Shown in pieces: positions 1-8,840 of a DNA stretch of 64,000 nt; the stretch's first letter is position 1; every line of letters starts with the position of its first letter. A program made the translations under genes and the position numbers. This stretch comes from Rhodospirillales bacterium (lineage in GTDB: Bacteria; Pseudomonadota; Alphaproteobacteria; UBA8366; Aestuariispiraceae). The notes below the pieces were generated by a model that worked only from the letters and a program-made list of their open reading frames with translations, was not told the origin of the DNA and ran no database searches. The DNA lies in assembly GCA_002696645.1 (NCBI GenBank), contig NZSA01000023.1, forward strand, positions 32,615 through 96,614. The letters run 5' to 3'.

Positions 1-439
1 ATTCCAGGGGCGAGCGCAGGAAGGTCTTAGGAGGCGGGCCGAATACCACTGAACAGGCAGCGTCAAACAGCATTGGTGTCGGGTTTTCCAGTGGCGTTTC
101 CAACGGGGTTGGAACCGTCTTGCCCAGGGCGGTCAAATAGCTGTCTGTTGGAGTATTGCGACAATGCTCAATCAATCCTGGGATAATGTCGGAACGATTG
201 GCGATTTCCAGCAATTTTAGACCGTTGTCCTCACCCTTAGCGGTATAGAACCCCAGCATAAAGGTAACCACCATTGGCATTTCGGTCATGGGGCGCCGAA
301 AGGCCGGTTCTTCCTGTTGGAACAGGGCTTCGCAGCTTTCGGTAAAAAACGGTGTCGTCTCCTGTGCCCTGACGTCTGTACGGGGCAGGCACAGAAAAGC
401 CATGCTGATCGCCAGCAAAAACGGTACGGTGCGGTCCAT
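1..439 (-). CDS. HdeA-like secreted protein, 3' part missing (runs off left edge)
   Basis: The frame is open from an ATG at 439 to base 1 (146 residues, no stop). It begins with a signal peptide (MDRTVPFLLAISMAF, cleavage near VRA-QE) and continues with a Cys-Glu-Ala-Leu start, a Gly-Phe-Tyr-Thr-Ala-Lys segment and a His-Cys-Arg-Asn-Thr-Pro segment. This Cys/Gly-Tyr/Cys layout resembles the HdeA-like periplasmic family, which in enterobacteria contains acid-stress chaperones. A further Cys near residue 127 may start a second repeat. The start has a GGAG at good spacing and lies 38 bp downstream of the acetolactate-synthase-like gene on the same strand, so the two are probably co-transcribed. 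The family call is by pattern only, and function is inferred. Confidence 0.5.
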   Translation of the reverse strand, partial: MDRTVPFLLAISMAFLCLPRTDVRAQETTPFFTESCEALFQQEEPAFRRPMTEMPMVVTFMLGFYTAKGEDNGLKLLEIANRSDIIPGLIEHCRNTPTDSYLTALGKTVPTPLETPLENPTPMLFDAACSVVFGPPPKTFLRSPLE

Positions 440-454
440 TCGGACTCCAAACAT

Positions 455-467
455 ACGTAAAATACGT
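455..467. other. Small inverted repeat between the ALS-like and HdeA-like genes
   Basis: ACGTA-AAA-TACGT is a perfect 5-3-5 inverted repeat in the 38-bp gap. It could be a weak RNA hairpin or a protein site, or it may be chance in a short AT-rich spacer. No T-run follows it on the minus strand, so it is not an intrinsic terminator. Confidence 0.25.
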
Positions 468-477
468 CCTTCCTTCG

Positions 478-2142
478 TTACAGTGCGACGCTGACATTGC
501 CCAAGCGTTCGGACAATTTCATATTTTCGGAATAGTCGACGGGAATGGCAATCAATGCCGGGCCTTCCTGGGCAAAGGCTTCCTTCAGCGTCGGGATGAT
601 CTGATCGGTCGCCGTGATCTCCTTACCCCACATGCCAAAGCTGTAGGCCAGTTGTACGAAATCTGGATTGTTAAAGGCCAATGGAGAATGCCGTCCCTGG
701 AAGCCCGTCTGTTGCTTCCATTTGATCAGGCCATATTCCCCGTCGCACCAGATCATGGCGACAACATTCAGCTTCAGGCGAACGGCGGTCTCCAGTTCCT
801 GCACATTCATCATAAAGCCAGCATCACCAGAAATCGAAAGGACCTTTTTATCCGGAAAGGCCATTTTCGCCCCGATGGAGCCTGGCATGGCAAAGCCCAT
901 CGTGCAGAACCCGTTGGAAATCAAGCAGGTATTGGGTTCCATGCATTGATAATGGCGCGCAATCCACATTTTATGAGCACCGACATCAGACAGCAGGATA
1001 TCCTCCGGCCCCATGAAGTCGCGCACATCCCACAGGATCTTCTGTGGTTTGACCGGAACGGCCGTGTCGTCCTTCTGGGCGGCGAATTCTTCGGACATGA
1101 TGTTGCGCAAGGCCTGACGGTCGGCGATGTTGAACAAGGGCATGCGGTCCGCATACATATCGTTCACAGCCTCGTTCAACTGCCACAGGGCATCGGCCAG
1201 ATCGCCCACAACCTCCACCGTTGCCTGATAGTCGCGGTCGACCTCGGCAGGGCTGAAGTCGATATGAATTATTTTCTTGGTATCCTTGTTGCTGCGATTC
1301 CAGGCGGAGGGCGCATATTCAACCAGGTCATAGCCACAGGAAATCACCAGATCCGCATCATCGAAGGCCAGATTGTTATAATCCCCCGATCCCAGGCCCA
1401 TGGTGAACAGGCAATGGGGATCATCCATGGGGACCGCGCCCTTGCCCATGAAGGTGTTCACAACGCCAATCCCGGTTTTCGTTGCAAGCCGGAAAAGTTG
1501 CTTCGCGGCCCGCTTTCGGATCGCGCCATTGCCCGCCAGAATGATCGGGTTCTTCGCTTCGCCGATCAGGCGCGCGGCCTCTGCAATTGCCTTATAGTCT
1601 GCGCCGGGGCGACGGACCTTGCGGGCGGGCATGGGGGAATCGTCAACCTCCTGCTTTGCAATATCTTCCGGTAATTCGATGACGCAGACGCCCGGCTTTT
1701 CGGTTTCCGCCACTTTGAAGGCCTTGCGCACCACTTCCGTAATATTGCCAGCAGACGTGATGGATTGCGCCCATTTGGAAATGGGACGCATCATCGCCAC
1801 GGAATCCATATTCTGATGGCTTTCCTTGTGCAGACGCTTGGTGGATCCCTGACCAATGATCGCGACGACGGGGGCGCGATCCATATTGGCATCCGCCAGA
1901 CCGGTCACCAGATTGGTCGCACCCGGACCCAGCGTGGACAGGCAGACCCCGGCCTTGCCCGTCAGGCGCCCATAACTGTCGGCCATAAAGGCCGCCGCCT
2001 GTTCATGTCGGCACAGAATAAAATCGATCTTCGAATCCATCAGGGCGATCATCAGATCGGCGTTTTCTTCGCCAGGCACACCATAAATACGTTCGACGCC
2101 TTCTTCTTCCAGGCATTTTACAAACAGTTCAGCGGCTTTCAT
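478..2142 (-). CDS. Acetolactate-synthase-type TPP enzyme (catabolic AlsS-like)
   Basis: At 554 aa this matches the large-subunit ALS/benzoylformate decarboxylase family. The N-terminal PYR domain carries the catalytic Glu (CRHEQAAAFMADSYGR, Glu47) and the STLGPGATNLVTGLADA segment. A central Rossmann-like domain follows, and the C-terminal PP domain has the GDAGFMMN TPP/Mg motif near residue 440. Family members condense two pyruvates to acetolactate, for branched-chain amino acids or for acetoin. No small regulatory subunit (ilvH) lies beside it, which fits the catabolic, FAD-independent type. It lies 25 bp downstream of a cytochrome c gene and probably shares the cueR transcript. Related TPP enzymes with other substrates cannot be excluded. 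Confidence 0.8.
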   Translation of the reverse strand: MKAAELFVKCLEEEGVERIYGVPGEENADLMIALMDSKIDFILCRHEQAAAFMADSYGRLTGKAGVCLSTLGPGATNLVTGLADANMDRAPVVAIIGQGSTKRLHKESHQNMDSVAMMRPISKWAQSITSAGNITEVVRKAFKVAETEKPGVCVIELPEDIAKQEVDDSPMPARKVRRPGADYKAIAEAARLIGEAKNPIILAGNGAIRKRAAKQLFRLATKTGIGVVNTFMGKGAVPMDDPHCLFTMGLGSGDYNNLAFDDADLVISCGYDLVEYAPSAWNRSNKDTKKIIHIDFSPAEVDRDYQATVEVVGDLADALWQLNEAVNDMYADRMPLFNIADRQALRNIMSEEFAAQKDDTAVPVKPQKILWDVRDFMGPEDILLSDVGAHKMWIARHYQCMEPNTCLISNGFCTMGFAMPGSIGAKMAFPDKKVLSISGDAGFMMNVQELETAVRLKLNVVAMIWCDGEYGLIKWKQQTGFQGRHSPLAFNNPDFVQLAYSFGMWGKEITATDQIIPTLKEAFAQEGPALIAIPVDYSENMKLSERLGNVSVAL

Positions 2143-2167
2143 ATAAGTTCCTTAAAGGCGAGGGAGG

Positions 2168-2596
2168 TTAGCCGCCAGACATTTTTGTATTACGGGCGCG
2201 AACGTCAGACGGCCATCTGCTTTTTATATAGGACAGCACGGCAATGATTTCAGCGTCTGTAAGTTTTTTCTCAAAGGCAGGCATATCTGTTTTGTAATCG
2301 GGCCCGGCGAATTTTTGAATCCCGTATTTGGTCATCTCAAAAATCTGTGTTTCGGAATGATGCCAGGTATGCCCTGTCTCATCTTGGGGCGGGGCGGGCA
2401 ATTTTCCATCAGCTTTGCGCACATTCCAATTCGGTTGTCCTTCCAAGTTTGGACCGTGACAGGCTGCACATTCCGAATCATAGATCACCTTCCCCAGCTT
2501 CACAAAGGTTGGATCGTCGGGCAGAAGGATTGTCTCAGCGCGGGCGAAGTTGGCGGCAGTCATTATTAAGACAATCAAGGGCAGGGCTGATTTCAT
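2168..2596 (-). CDS. Periplasmic class I cytochrome c
   Basis: This is a 142-aa protein with a signal peptide (MKSALPLIVLIMTAANFARA). It has one haem c site, SECAACH, near residue 43, and a likely axial Met in the TDMPAF segment near residue 105, so it is a small monohaem electron carrier or sensor domain. Its ATG overlaps the cueR stop (ATGA, 4 bp), so translation is probably coupled to the copper regulator. Similar cytochromes c often sit beside copper-export genes, but no specific partner is shown here. The C-terminal tail after residue 130 is short and polar. Confidence 0.85.
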   Translation of the reverse strand: MKSALPLIVLIMTAANFARAETILLPDDPTFVKLGKVIYDSECAACHGPNLEGQPNWNVRKADGKLPAPPQDETGHTWHHSETQIFEMTKYGIQKFAGPDYKTDMPAFEKKLTDAEIIAVLSYIKSRWPSDVRARNTKMSGG

Positions 2597-2985
2597 AGAG
2601 AATCTCCAGCGAGAGAATTGAGAATAGGACAGGACGGGCGATGATCGCCATCACAACAGTGAATCAAATGCGCAAGAGTTTCGCGCATGTCTTTCAGAAC
2701 ATTAATTTTTTCATCGATTTCATCGAGATGTTTGCTGGCGATAGCCTTTACCTCTGCACTGGTGCGATTGGCATCGGAATACAGGCTCAGCAGGGTTCGG
2801 CATTCCTCAATTGAAAAGCCCAAATCCCTCGCCCGCTTCAGGAATTGTAAGGTCGCGATGTGATCATTGCTAAAATCACGATAGCCATTATCAGCCCGAT
2901 CCGGCACCAGCAGAGCAATCTCTTCATAATAGCGCAGCGTCTTGGCGGGCAGGCCGGTTTGTTGGGCGGCGTCTGAGATATTCAT
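2593..2985 (-). CDS. cueR: MerR-family copper-responsive regulator (CueR/HmrR-like)
   Basis: The protein is 130 aa and starts at MNISDAAQQTG. An in-frame ATG 60 bp upstream (3045) lies above the predicted -10 of its own promoter and is rejected. It has a MerR winged helix (KTLRYYEEIALLVPDR), a dimerisation helix and a C-terminal metal loop with Cys111 and Cys119 in the C-x7-C spacing of CueR Cu(I) sites, followed by PIL. It should sense Cu(I) and activate copA, which diverges from it, and probably its own operon. Matching operators lie at 3019-3042 and 3065-3088. It overlaps the downstream cytochrome c gene by 4 bp. Confidence 0.88.
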   Translation of the reverse strand: MNISDAAQQTGLPAKTLRYYEEIALLVPDRADNGYRDFSNDHIATLQFLKRARDLGFSIEECRTLLSLYSDANRTSAEVKAIASKHLDEIDEKINVLKDMRETLAHLIHCCDGDHRPSCPILNSLAGDSL

Positions 2986-3018
2986 CTGTGTGGCTCCTGT
3001 TCCAATCACTCCTATAAA

Positions 3019-3042
3019 GGTTCCCCTGACTGGAAGGTCAAG
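3019..3042 (-). promoter_or_regulatory. MerR/CueR-type operator-promoter for the cueR operon
   Basis: On the minus strand this reads CTTGACCTTCC-N6-GGGAACC-like. It has a -35 TTGACC (3041-3036) and a -10 TATAGG (3016-3011) separated by 19 bp, the stretched spacer that MerR activators correct by distorting DNA. The partial dyad ACCTTCC/GGAACC lies in the spacer. Transcription would start near 3004, about 20 bp before the cueR ATG at 2985. Confidence 0.7.
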
Positions 3043-3064
3043 CATTCAAGATCATAAATGACCC

Positions 3065-3088
3065 CTTGACCTTCCTGTTACTGGAACC
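3065..3088 (+). promoter_or_regulatory. MerR/CueR-type operator-promoter for copA
   Basis: It reads CTTGACCTTCC-N6-TGGAACC-like, near identical to the opposite-strand site at 3019-3042. The -35 TTGACC is at 3066-3071 and a weak -10 (ACATTT, 3092-3097) follows after 20 bp. The elongated spacer and dyad fit CueR/HmrR activation of copA, whose start is about 20 bp further on. Confidence 0.7.
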
Positions 3089-3118
3089 CCCACATTTGGT
3101 GCAGGCCAAAGGAGATGA

Positions 3119-5302
3119 ATGATGACTGCGATCAGTCTGGATATTGATGGGATGACCTGTGCTGGCTGTGCCGGACGGGTAGAAAAGGCGCTGAAATCTG
3201 TGGACGGTGTTTCGACTGCACAGGTTAATCTGGCGCTGGAAAAGGCCTCGGTTGAAGGAAGCGCCACTCCGACGGCGCTGATTAAGGCGGTGGAACGGGC
3301 GGGCTATACCGCCTGGTACCTGAACGATGTCGATCCAGACGTCAGGGAAGCCTCGCAGCGCGCAACAGAGCGTCAGGCCTGGCTGTGGCTGGTCGTTGCG
3401 GTCGTTCTGACCCTCCCTTTTCTGATTCAAATGATCGGTATGGCCGCAGGCCAGCATTGGATGCTGCCCTATTGGCTGGAACCCGTCCTGGCCGCGCCGG
3501 TAGTGTTCGGGGCAGGTTGGACATTCTATAAGGGGGCGTGGCATGCGATTCTGACCCGCACGGGCACGATGGATCTGCTGGTCGCCATGGGGACGGGGGC
3601 TGCGTTCTTTTTCAGCCTGTGGCTGGTTTTCAGCCAGGGGATCGCGGCACAGGGTCACCTTTATTTTGAGGCTGCCGCCGTGATCGTGACGCTCGTTCTG
3701 TTTGGCAAGCGCCTGGAATCCCGCGCAAAGCAGAGCACCAGCGAGGCGATCCGGGGCCTGATGGCGCTGACCCCTGATGAAGTCTGTCGCATCACACAGT
3801 CTGGCGATGAAGAAATCGTGGCGCTGAGCGATATTGCGGTTGGTGATGTCCTGCGGGTGCGCCCAGGGGAGCGCATTCCCGTGGATGGCCGCATTCTGGA
3901 CGGTACAACCAGCATCGATGAATCGCTGATCACCGGGGAAAGTGTTGCCGTTGCGAAATCGCAAGGCGACCCTGTTGTCGGCGGCGCGATCAATGGCGAT
4001 GGCCTGCTGAGGATAGAGGCGACGGCGGTTGGCAAGGACACGACCCTGTCGAAAATTGTGCGGCTGGTAGAGCGCGCGCAAAGCGGCAAGGCCCCAATGC
4101 AACGGCTGGTCGATCGTGTCAGCGCGATCTTTGTGCCGATCGTTCTGGGGATTGCTGCTGTCACCTTTATCGGTTGGATGGTCGCTGGCGGCAGGTTTGA
4201 AACCGCCCTGATTGCGGCGGTTTCGGTTCTGGTCATCGCGTGCCCGTGTGCCCTGGGGCTTGCAACGCCAACGGCAATTGTGGCCGGGACTGGGGCTGCG
4301 GCAAAAGCCGGTATCCTGATCAAAGATGTCGAGGCGATGGAGCGTGCCGCCCATATCGATACCGTCCTGTTTGATAAGACCGGTACCGTGACCGTGGGGC
4401 AGCCGCGTCTGATCCAAACACAATTGGCGGAAGACGGGGATGAAGGCGAAGAGAGCGCAGTTCTGGCGCTTGCCGTTGCCTTGCAACGTGGCAGTGACCA
4501 TCCCCTGGCAGACGCCTTCCGGGCAGCCTATGACGGGCAGGCGTCCCGCCTGAAGTCCCCAGAAAAGTTCCGCAATCATCCGGGTGAGGGGGTTTCTGGA
4601 AGACTGGACGGTCATGCCCTGGTTCTGGGTAACCGGGCGGCAATGGCACGCTCCGATATTGCAATCACACAAGCGATAGAAATCAGTGCCGCCGCAATGG
4701 AGGAAGAGGGGGAGACCGTTGCCTTCCTGGCGAAGGATGGCAAGTTGATCGCGTGGTTTGGCCTGATCGATGCCCCGCGGCCGGAGGCGAAGGATGCCAT
4801 CGCAAAATTGACGGCCCAGGGCATCCGCGTTGGCCTGTTGTCAGGCGACAGCCAGGCGGTAGCCCAGCGCATCGCGGCCATGGTTGGCATTTCCGATGTT
4901 ACCGCCGGGGTGAAGCCTGATCGCAAGGTGAAGGCTGTGAAGGCCTTGCAGGTGTCGGGACAACAGGTTGCCATGGTGGGCGATGGTATCAATGATGCGC
5001 CAGCCCTGGTTCAGGCCGATCTTGGGCTGGCAATGGGGACGGGGACGGATATCGCCCTGGATGCGGCCCCTGTAACCTTGATGCGGGCAGATTTAAATCT
5101 GGTTCCGGCGGCCCTGGATATCTGTCGCCGTACTGTCAGAAAAATCCATCACAATCTGTTCTGGGCGTTTTTCTACAATGTCGTGGGCCTGCCCTTGGCG
5201 GCTTTGGGCTATCTGAGTCCCGAGATTGCAGGTGCCGCCATGGCCATGAGTTCTGTCAGCGTTGTCACCAGTTCCCTGCTGTTGCGGCGCTGGCACCCTT
5301 AA
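3119..5302 (+). CDS. copA: Cu(I)-exporting P1B-type ATPase
   Basis: This 727-aa inner-membrane pump uses ATP to expel Cu(I) from the cytoplasm. In order it has one HMA metal-binding domain (GMTCAGC, Cys14/Cys17), paired transmembrane helices, the actuator loop (ITGES), the CPC ion site in ACPCALG, the phosphorylation motif DKTGT, the nucleotide-domain HP (HPLADAF) and the hinge GDGINDAPAL. Two C-terminal helices with Asn-Val and Met-Ser-Ser signatures mark Cu(I) specificity. Two adjacent ATGs (3119, 3122) follow an AAAGGAG ribosome site. It diverges from cueR, and the intergenic operators imply copper induction. Its stop overlaps the convergent MAPEG gene. Confidence 0.95.
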   Translation: MMTAISLDIDGMTCAGCAGRVEKALKSVDGVSTAQVNLALEKASVEGSATPTALIKAVERAGYTAWYLNDVDPDVREASQRATERQAWLWLVVAVVLTLPFLIQMIGMAAGQHWMLPYWLEPVLAAPVVFGAGWTFYKGAWHAILTRTGTMDLLVAMGTGAAFFFSLWLVFSQGIAAQGHLYFEAAAVIVTLVLFGKRLESRAKQSTSEAIRGLMALTPDEVCRITQSGDEEIVALSDIAVGDVLRVRPGERIPVDGRILDGTTSIDESLITGESVAVAKSQGDPVVGGAINGDGLLRIEATAVGKDTTLSKIVRLVERAQSGKAPMQRLVDRVSAIFVPIVLGIAAVTFIGWMVAGGRFETALIAAVSVLVIACPCALGLATPTAIVAGTGAAAKAGILIKDVEAMERAAHIDTVLFDKTGTVTVGQPRLIQTQLAEDGDEGEESAVLALAVALQRGSDHPLADAFRAAYDGQASRLKSPEKFRNHPGEGVSGRLDGHALVLGNRAAMARSDIAITQAIEISAAAMEEEGETVAFLAKDGKLIAWFGLIDAPRPEAKDAIAKLTAQGIRVGLLSGDSQAVAQRIAAMVGISDVTAGVKPDRKVKAVKALQVSGQQVAMVGDGINDAPALVQADLGLAMGTGTDIALDAAPVTLMRADLNLVPAALDICRRTVRKIHHNLFWAFFYNVVGLPLAALGYLSPEIAGAAMAMSSVSVVTSSLLLRRWHP

Positions 5303-5700
5303 ATCAGCAACGCTGGTATTGTCAGGATCAGGCCATACACGGCGCTGAGGATCAGGGTGGCGACGGTCATGACTGTTGAGACAACCCGCATCCGCATTTG
5401 TAGCTTGGTCGTGCCCGTAACGCGCAGCGATTGGGAATGGAGTATTCGCGCCAGGACCAAAACGATGCCCGCAAGATGCAGAAAATAGATTGATCCGGAA
5501 AGGGTTTCGATCATCAGCATCAAAATCAGGATCATCGGCACCCATTCGACAAAATTGCCGAAGGTGCGGATACGCGCGGTTAATTCAGGATCTCCGCCAT
5601 CGCCCAGGCTGACCCGCGTGCGACCGCGCTGTCCTGGAATGCGCAAGCCCAGAGCGGCCATAAGCAGGGCAAGCAGGCAGGCATAAAATAACGTGATCAT
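5299..5700 (-). CDS. MAPEG-family membrane protein
   Basis: The product is a 133-aa integral membrane protein with about four hydrophobic segments. The central motif FGNFVEWVPMILILMLMIE, followed by LHLAGIVLVLARILHSQSL, is characteristic of the MAPEG family (membrane-associated proteins in eicosanoid and glutathione metabolism). Bacterial members are of mostly unknown function, and some have glutathione transferase activity. The ATG at 5700 is preferred over a TTG one codon upstream because AGGAGGAG lies 7 nt before it. It is convergent with copA, overlapping it by 4 bp, and lies 24 bp downstream of the TetR gene, so it could be the last gene of that transcript. Confidence 0.8.
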   Translation of the reverse strand: MITLFYACLLALLMAALGLRIPGQRGRTRVSLGDGGDPELTARIRTFGNFVEWVPMILILMLMIETLSGSIYFLHLAGIVLVLARILHSQSLRVTGTTKLQMRMRVVSTVMTVATLILSAVYGLILTIPALLI

Positions 5701-5724
5701 CAATTATCTCCTCCTCGAAAGTCT

Positions 5725-6369
5725 TTACGAGGTGGGGTGGGTATTAGATTTTGCAAAGGAAATAAATCTGTCCAGGGTTTCCTGACTGGGAATTTCGCCG
5801 GTAAAGCCGATAAGGTAGTCGCGGCTGTGGGCTAATCGTTCGTCCAGCGTTTCGGCAATATCCAGCGCGTAATAGCCGATCTGCATATAGTACAGGATGC
5901 GGGCGCGAATGAAGGATTCATTGGGCGCAAAGCCATGGCGCGCAAACATCTTCGTCAGGGCCTGCATGCGGGTATCGTCGGATTGATCGACAATGCGGCG
6001 GATTTCAGGATCTCGCCTGGACCATTCCCGGACCGCAAAATCCAGTTTTGGATCAAACAAAGTGGAATCCAAAAAGCACTCAAAAACTGCCAGAACAGCG
6101 TCTGTTATGTTGGGGCAGGGCCGTTGTGCGCGCGATACAATGGCGGGGGTGTTGGTGCCCGCCCAAATCTCCAGCAGTGCCGCCAGAAGATCTTCCCGGC
6201 TTTGAAAATACCAATAGAAGCTGGAGCGGGACACCTTCAGGGATTGGCTCAACGGCAGGATTTTGACCTGTTCAACGCCATCGGAAATCAGCGTCTTCAG
6301 GGCCAGGTCGATCCAATCCTGCCGCGTTGCCTTTGTATGGGCGGCGGGCGCTTGTCCTTCCGGGCTCAC
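5725..6369 (-). CDS. TetR/AcrR-family transcriptional regulator
   Basis: The protein is 214 aa and begins at a GTG that overlaps the stop of the flavoprotein gene upstream (GTGA). The N-terminal TetR helix-turn-helix includes LKTLISDGVEQVKILPLSQSLKVSRSSFYWYFQSREDLLAALL (about residues 28-70). The rest is a variable helical ligand domain. Translational coupling to the dimethylglycine dehydrogenase-like gene suggests it controls that operon and hence itself. A candidate operator lies upstream of the operon at 8841-8860. The effector is unknown. Confidence 0.88.
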   Translation of the reverse strand: MSPEGQAPAAHTKATRQDWIDLALKTLISDGVEQVKILPLSQSLKVSRSSFYWYFQSREDLLAALLEIWAGTNTPAIVSRAQRPCPNITDAVLAVFECFLDSTLFDPKLDFAVREWSRRDPEIRRIVDQSDDTRMQALTKMFARHGFAPNESFIRARILYYMQIGYYALDIAETLDERLAHSRDYLIGFTGEIPSQETLDRFISFAKSNTHPTS

Positions 6370-8780
6370 AGCCGCATCCGCGCGCCGTCTGGATCATAAG
6401 GGGACGGCGCAATCACCTTTGCCTTACGCTCTACCCCGACGACATGGACGGTTAATTCTGTGCCCGGCTGTGTGAAGGGGCGCTCAACCAGGGCCATTGC
6501 AAGGCTGGTCCCGATGGTATGCCCATAGCCGCCCGATGTAATAAAGCCAACCCGAACACCATCCTGCCAGACTGGTTCATATCCGCTGACCTCTGCATCC
6601 GGGCTGTCGATGGCAAGCGTTACCAGACAGGTCGCCGCCCCGCCTGCATCCCGCTCCGCCAGTGCGGCCTTGCGTCCGATGAAGTCCGGCTTCTGCCAGT
6701 CGATCCAACGATCCATGCCGGTCTGGCCTGGCGTATAGCCCTGGGTGAATTCGCGCGACCAGATGCCAAAACTCTTTTCCAGGCGCAATGAATTCATCGC
6801 ATAGAAGCCATATTCCCGCATGCCATGATCAGCACCAGCCTTCAGCAGCATCTCGCGGAGCGCAATATGTTCAACGGCGGGGACATTGATCTCGTACCCT
6901 AATTCGCCGCAAACGGACAGGCGTGCAACCTTGGCCCGGATCAGACCGATATCCAGTTCCATACAGCCCATAAAGGGCAGGGCAGCATGGCTGATATCCT
7001 GATGGGTCAGACCTTCCAGTACTTTGCGGGAGTTCGGACCAGCCAGAGAGAAGCCAACCATGGCATCGGAAATATCCCGCACGGTAACGTCGCCGGACCG
7101 ATGGTCCTGGAACCACCGCATATGCCAGGCCCGCAGATAATAGGACCCCATGATCCACCAGGTCCCATCTCCCCAATTAAAGACGGTCAGGTCGCCTTTC
7201 AGGCGGCCTTCCGGGGACAGCATCGGGGCCAGCTTGGCGCGGCCCGGTTTGGGCAGGCGGCTTGCCATGATGGTGTTCAACCAGGTCTCAGCCTCAGGGC
7301 CGGACACCTCAAAACGGGAGAAGCCGGATATATCCAACAGCCCCACTGTTTCCCGCACAGCCTTGCATTCTTCGGCAACCACATCGAAGGCGTTTGAGCG
7401 TTTCAGGGTCGGTGTTTCTTCAAATCCTGGTGGGCCAAACATCAAGGGGACTTCCAACCCCCAGCTGCATCCCCATTTCGCCCCGGCGGCAGTCATGGCG
7501 TCATAGGCAGGGGCCTTCTTCAGCGGACGACCGGCGGGCAGTTGCTCATTTGGATAGGTCATGACGAAGCGCCGGGAATAGAACTGTCCGGTTGTCTGTT
7601 TGATGTATTCGCGGTTCGACGCAAAGGCCCCATAGCGTGCAATATCCATCGGCCAGGCATCGGCCTCAGGCTCTCCATGGATCATCCATTCGGCCAGTGA
7701 TTTGCCAACACCGCCGCCCTGCAGGAAGCCTGCCATGACACCACAGGCCAGCCAGTAATTCCGCTTGCCGGGGACGGGGCCTACGAGTGGGTTTCCGTCT
7801 GGAGAAAATGTAAAAGCACCATTAACCCAACGTTTTACACCGACTTCTTGAAGGCATGGATAACGTTTGAATCCCAGCGTCAGTTCGTTTTCAATCCGGT
7901 CGAAGTCTTCCTGGATCAGCTCGAACCCATAGTCCCAGGGTGCGCCGTCCATGTTCCAATGTTTGTGTTCAACTTCGTAGATTCCCAACAGCACCCCCTT
8001 CTGATCCTGGCGCAGATAGGTGAAGCCTTCCAGGTCAACGGTCATGGGAACTTCGAAATCCAGGGCTTCAATTTCCGGGACGGAATCGGTGACCAGATAG
8101 TGATGTTCCAACGGGGACAGGGGCAGGTCCAGGCCAACCATCCGGCCCACCTGTTTGGCCCACAGGCCACCGGCATTCACAACATGCTCGGCATGGATTG
8201 TGCCCTTCTGGGTCACAACATCCCAACTGCCATCGGGGCGCTGGATCAATTCCTCGACCTTATTGTTTTCGATCACTTCCGCCCCGCGCATCTTTGCCGC
8301 CTTGGCATAGGCATGCACTGTGCCGGTCGTGTCGATGTAACCTTCCCGGTCCGCCCATAGGCCCCCGATGACCCCTGTCACATCCATGATGGGGCAACGG
8401 GCCTTGATCTCTTCAGGGGTCATCAGGTGGCAATCTTCGATGCCAATGGTCTGGAAAATGCGATAGGCCGATTGCAGCCATTCCCAGCGCGCGGGGGCGG
8501 AGGCGACGGTGATACCGCCTGTCATATGCAGCCCGATATCCTGACCGCTTTCCTTTTCAATCTCTGCCAGCAGGTCGATGGTATAGGCCTGCAAGGCCGC
8601 CATGTTCGGATCGGCGTTCAGCGCGTGAATGCCCCCCGCTGCGTGCCAGGAGGATCCTGCCGTCAGGATTGAGCGTTCGACCAGCGCCACATCGGTCCAG
8701 CCGAATTTCGCCAGATGATACAGAACCGACGCCCCAACGACGCCCCCGCCAATGACCACGACCCGATACTGCGATTTCAT
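6366..8780 (-). CDS. Dimethylglycine/sarcosine dehydrogenase-like FAD enzyme with GcvT domain
   Basis: This 804-aa protein has an N-terminal DAO-type FAD domain (VVIGGGVVGAS, residues 8-18). The SSWHAAG segment holds His46, at the position used for covalent FAD attachment in dimethylglycine and sarcosine dehydrogenases. A linker region near residues 370-430 leads to GcvT aminomethyltransferase and C-terminal barrel domains (about 430-800), which in this family transfer the released one-carbon unit to tetrahydrofolate. It probably demethylates an N-methylated glycine derivative from betaine breakdown; the exact substrate is not readable. GGGAG precedes the ATG by about 8 nt. It is followed by an overlapping TetR gene. 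Confidence 0.85.
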   Translation of the reverse strand: MKSQYRVVVIGGGVVGASVLYHLAKFGWTDVALVERSILTAGSSWHAAGGIHALNADPNMAALQAYTIDLLAEIEKESGQDIGLHMTGGITVASAPARWEWLQSAYRIFQTIGIEDCHLMTPEEIKARCPIMDVTGVIGGLWADREGYIDTTGTVHAYAKAAKMRGAEVIENNKVEELIQRPDGSWDVVTQKGTIHAEHVVNAGGLWAKQVGRMVGLDLPLSPLEHHYLVTDSVPEIEALDFEVPMTVDLEGFTYLRQDQKGVLLGIYEVEHKHWNMDGAPWDYGFELIQEDFDRIENELTLGFKRYPCLQEVGVKRWVNGAFTFSPDGNPLVGPVPGKRNYWLACGVMAGFLQGGGVGKSLAEWMIHGEPEADAWPMDIARYGAFASNREYIKQTTGQFYSRRFVMTYPNEQLPAGRPLKKAPAYDAMTAAGAKWGCSWGLEVPLMFGPPGFEETPTLKRSNAFDVVAEECKAVRETVGLLDISGFSRFEVSGPEAETWLNTIMASRLPKPGRAKLAPMLSPEGRLKGDLTVFNWGDGTWWIMGSYYLRAWHMRWFQDHRSGDVTVRDISDAMVGFSLAGPNSRKVLEGLTHQDISHAALPFMGCMELDIGLIRAKVARLSVCGELGYEINVPAVEHIALREMLLKAGADHGMREYGFYAMNSLRLEKSFGIWSREFTQGYTPGQTGMDRWIDWQKPDFIGRKAALAERDAGGAATCLVTLAIDSPDAEVSGYEPVWQDGVRVGFITSGGYGHTIGTSLAMALVERPFTQPGTELTVHVVGVERKAKVIAPSPYDPDGARMRL

Positions 8781-8840
8781 CTGACGACTCCCTTTGTGCC
8801 AAAGATTGTTTCAAAAAACCTTAGCAGCTTCCTTTTCAGA

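Noticed and set aside
652-1674. 340-codon plus-strand frame opposite the ALS-like gene
   Set aside because: Shadow of a strongly conserved TPP enzyme; its composition is His/Gln/Arg-rich as expected for an antisense frame.
3038-4672. Long open frame on the minus strand opposite copA
   Set aside because: It mirrors the coding periodicity of copA, has no recognisable domains and no ribosome site, and copA is unmistakable on the other strand.
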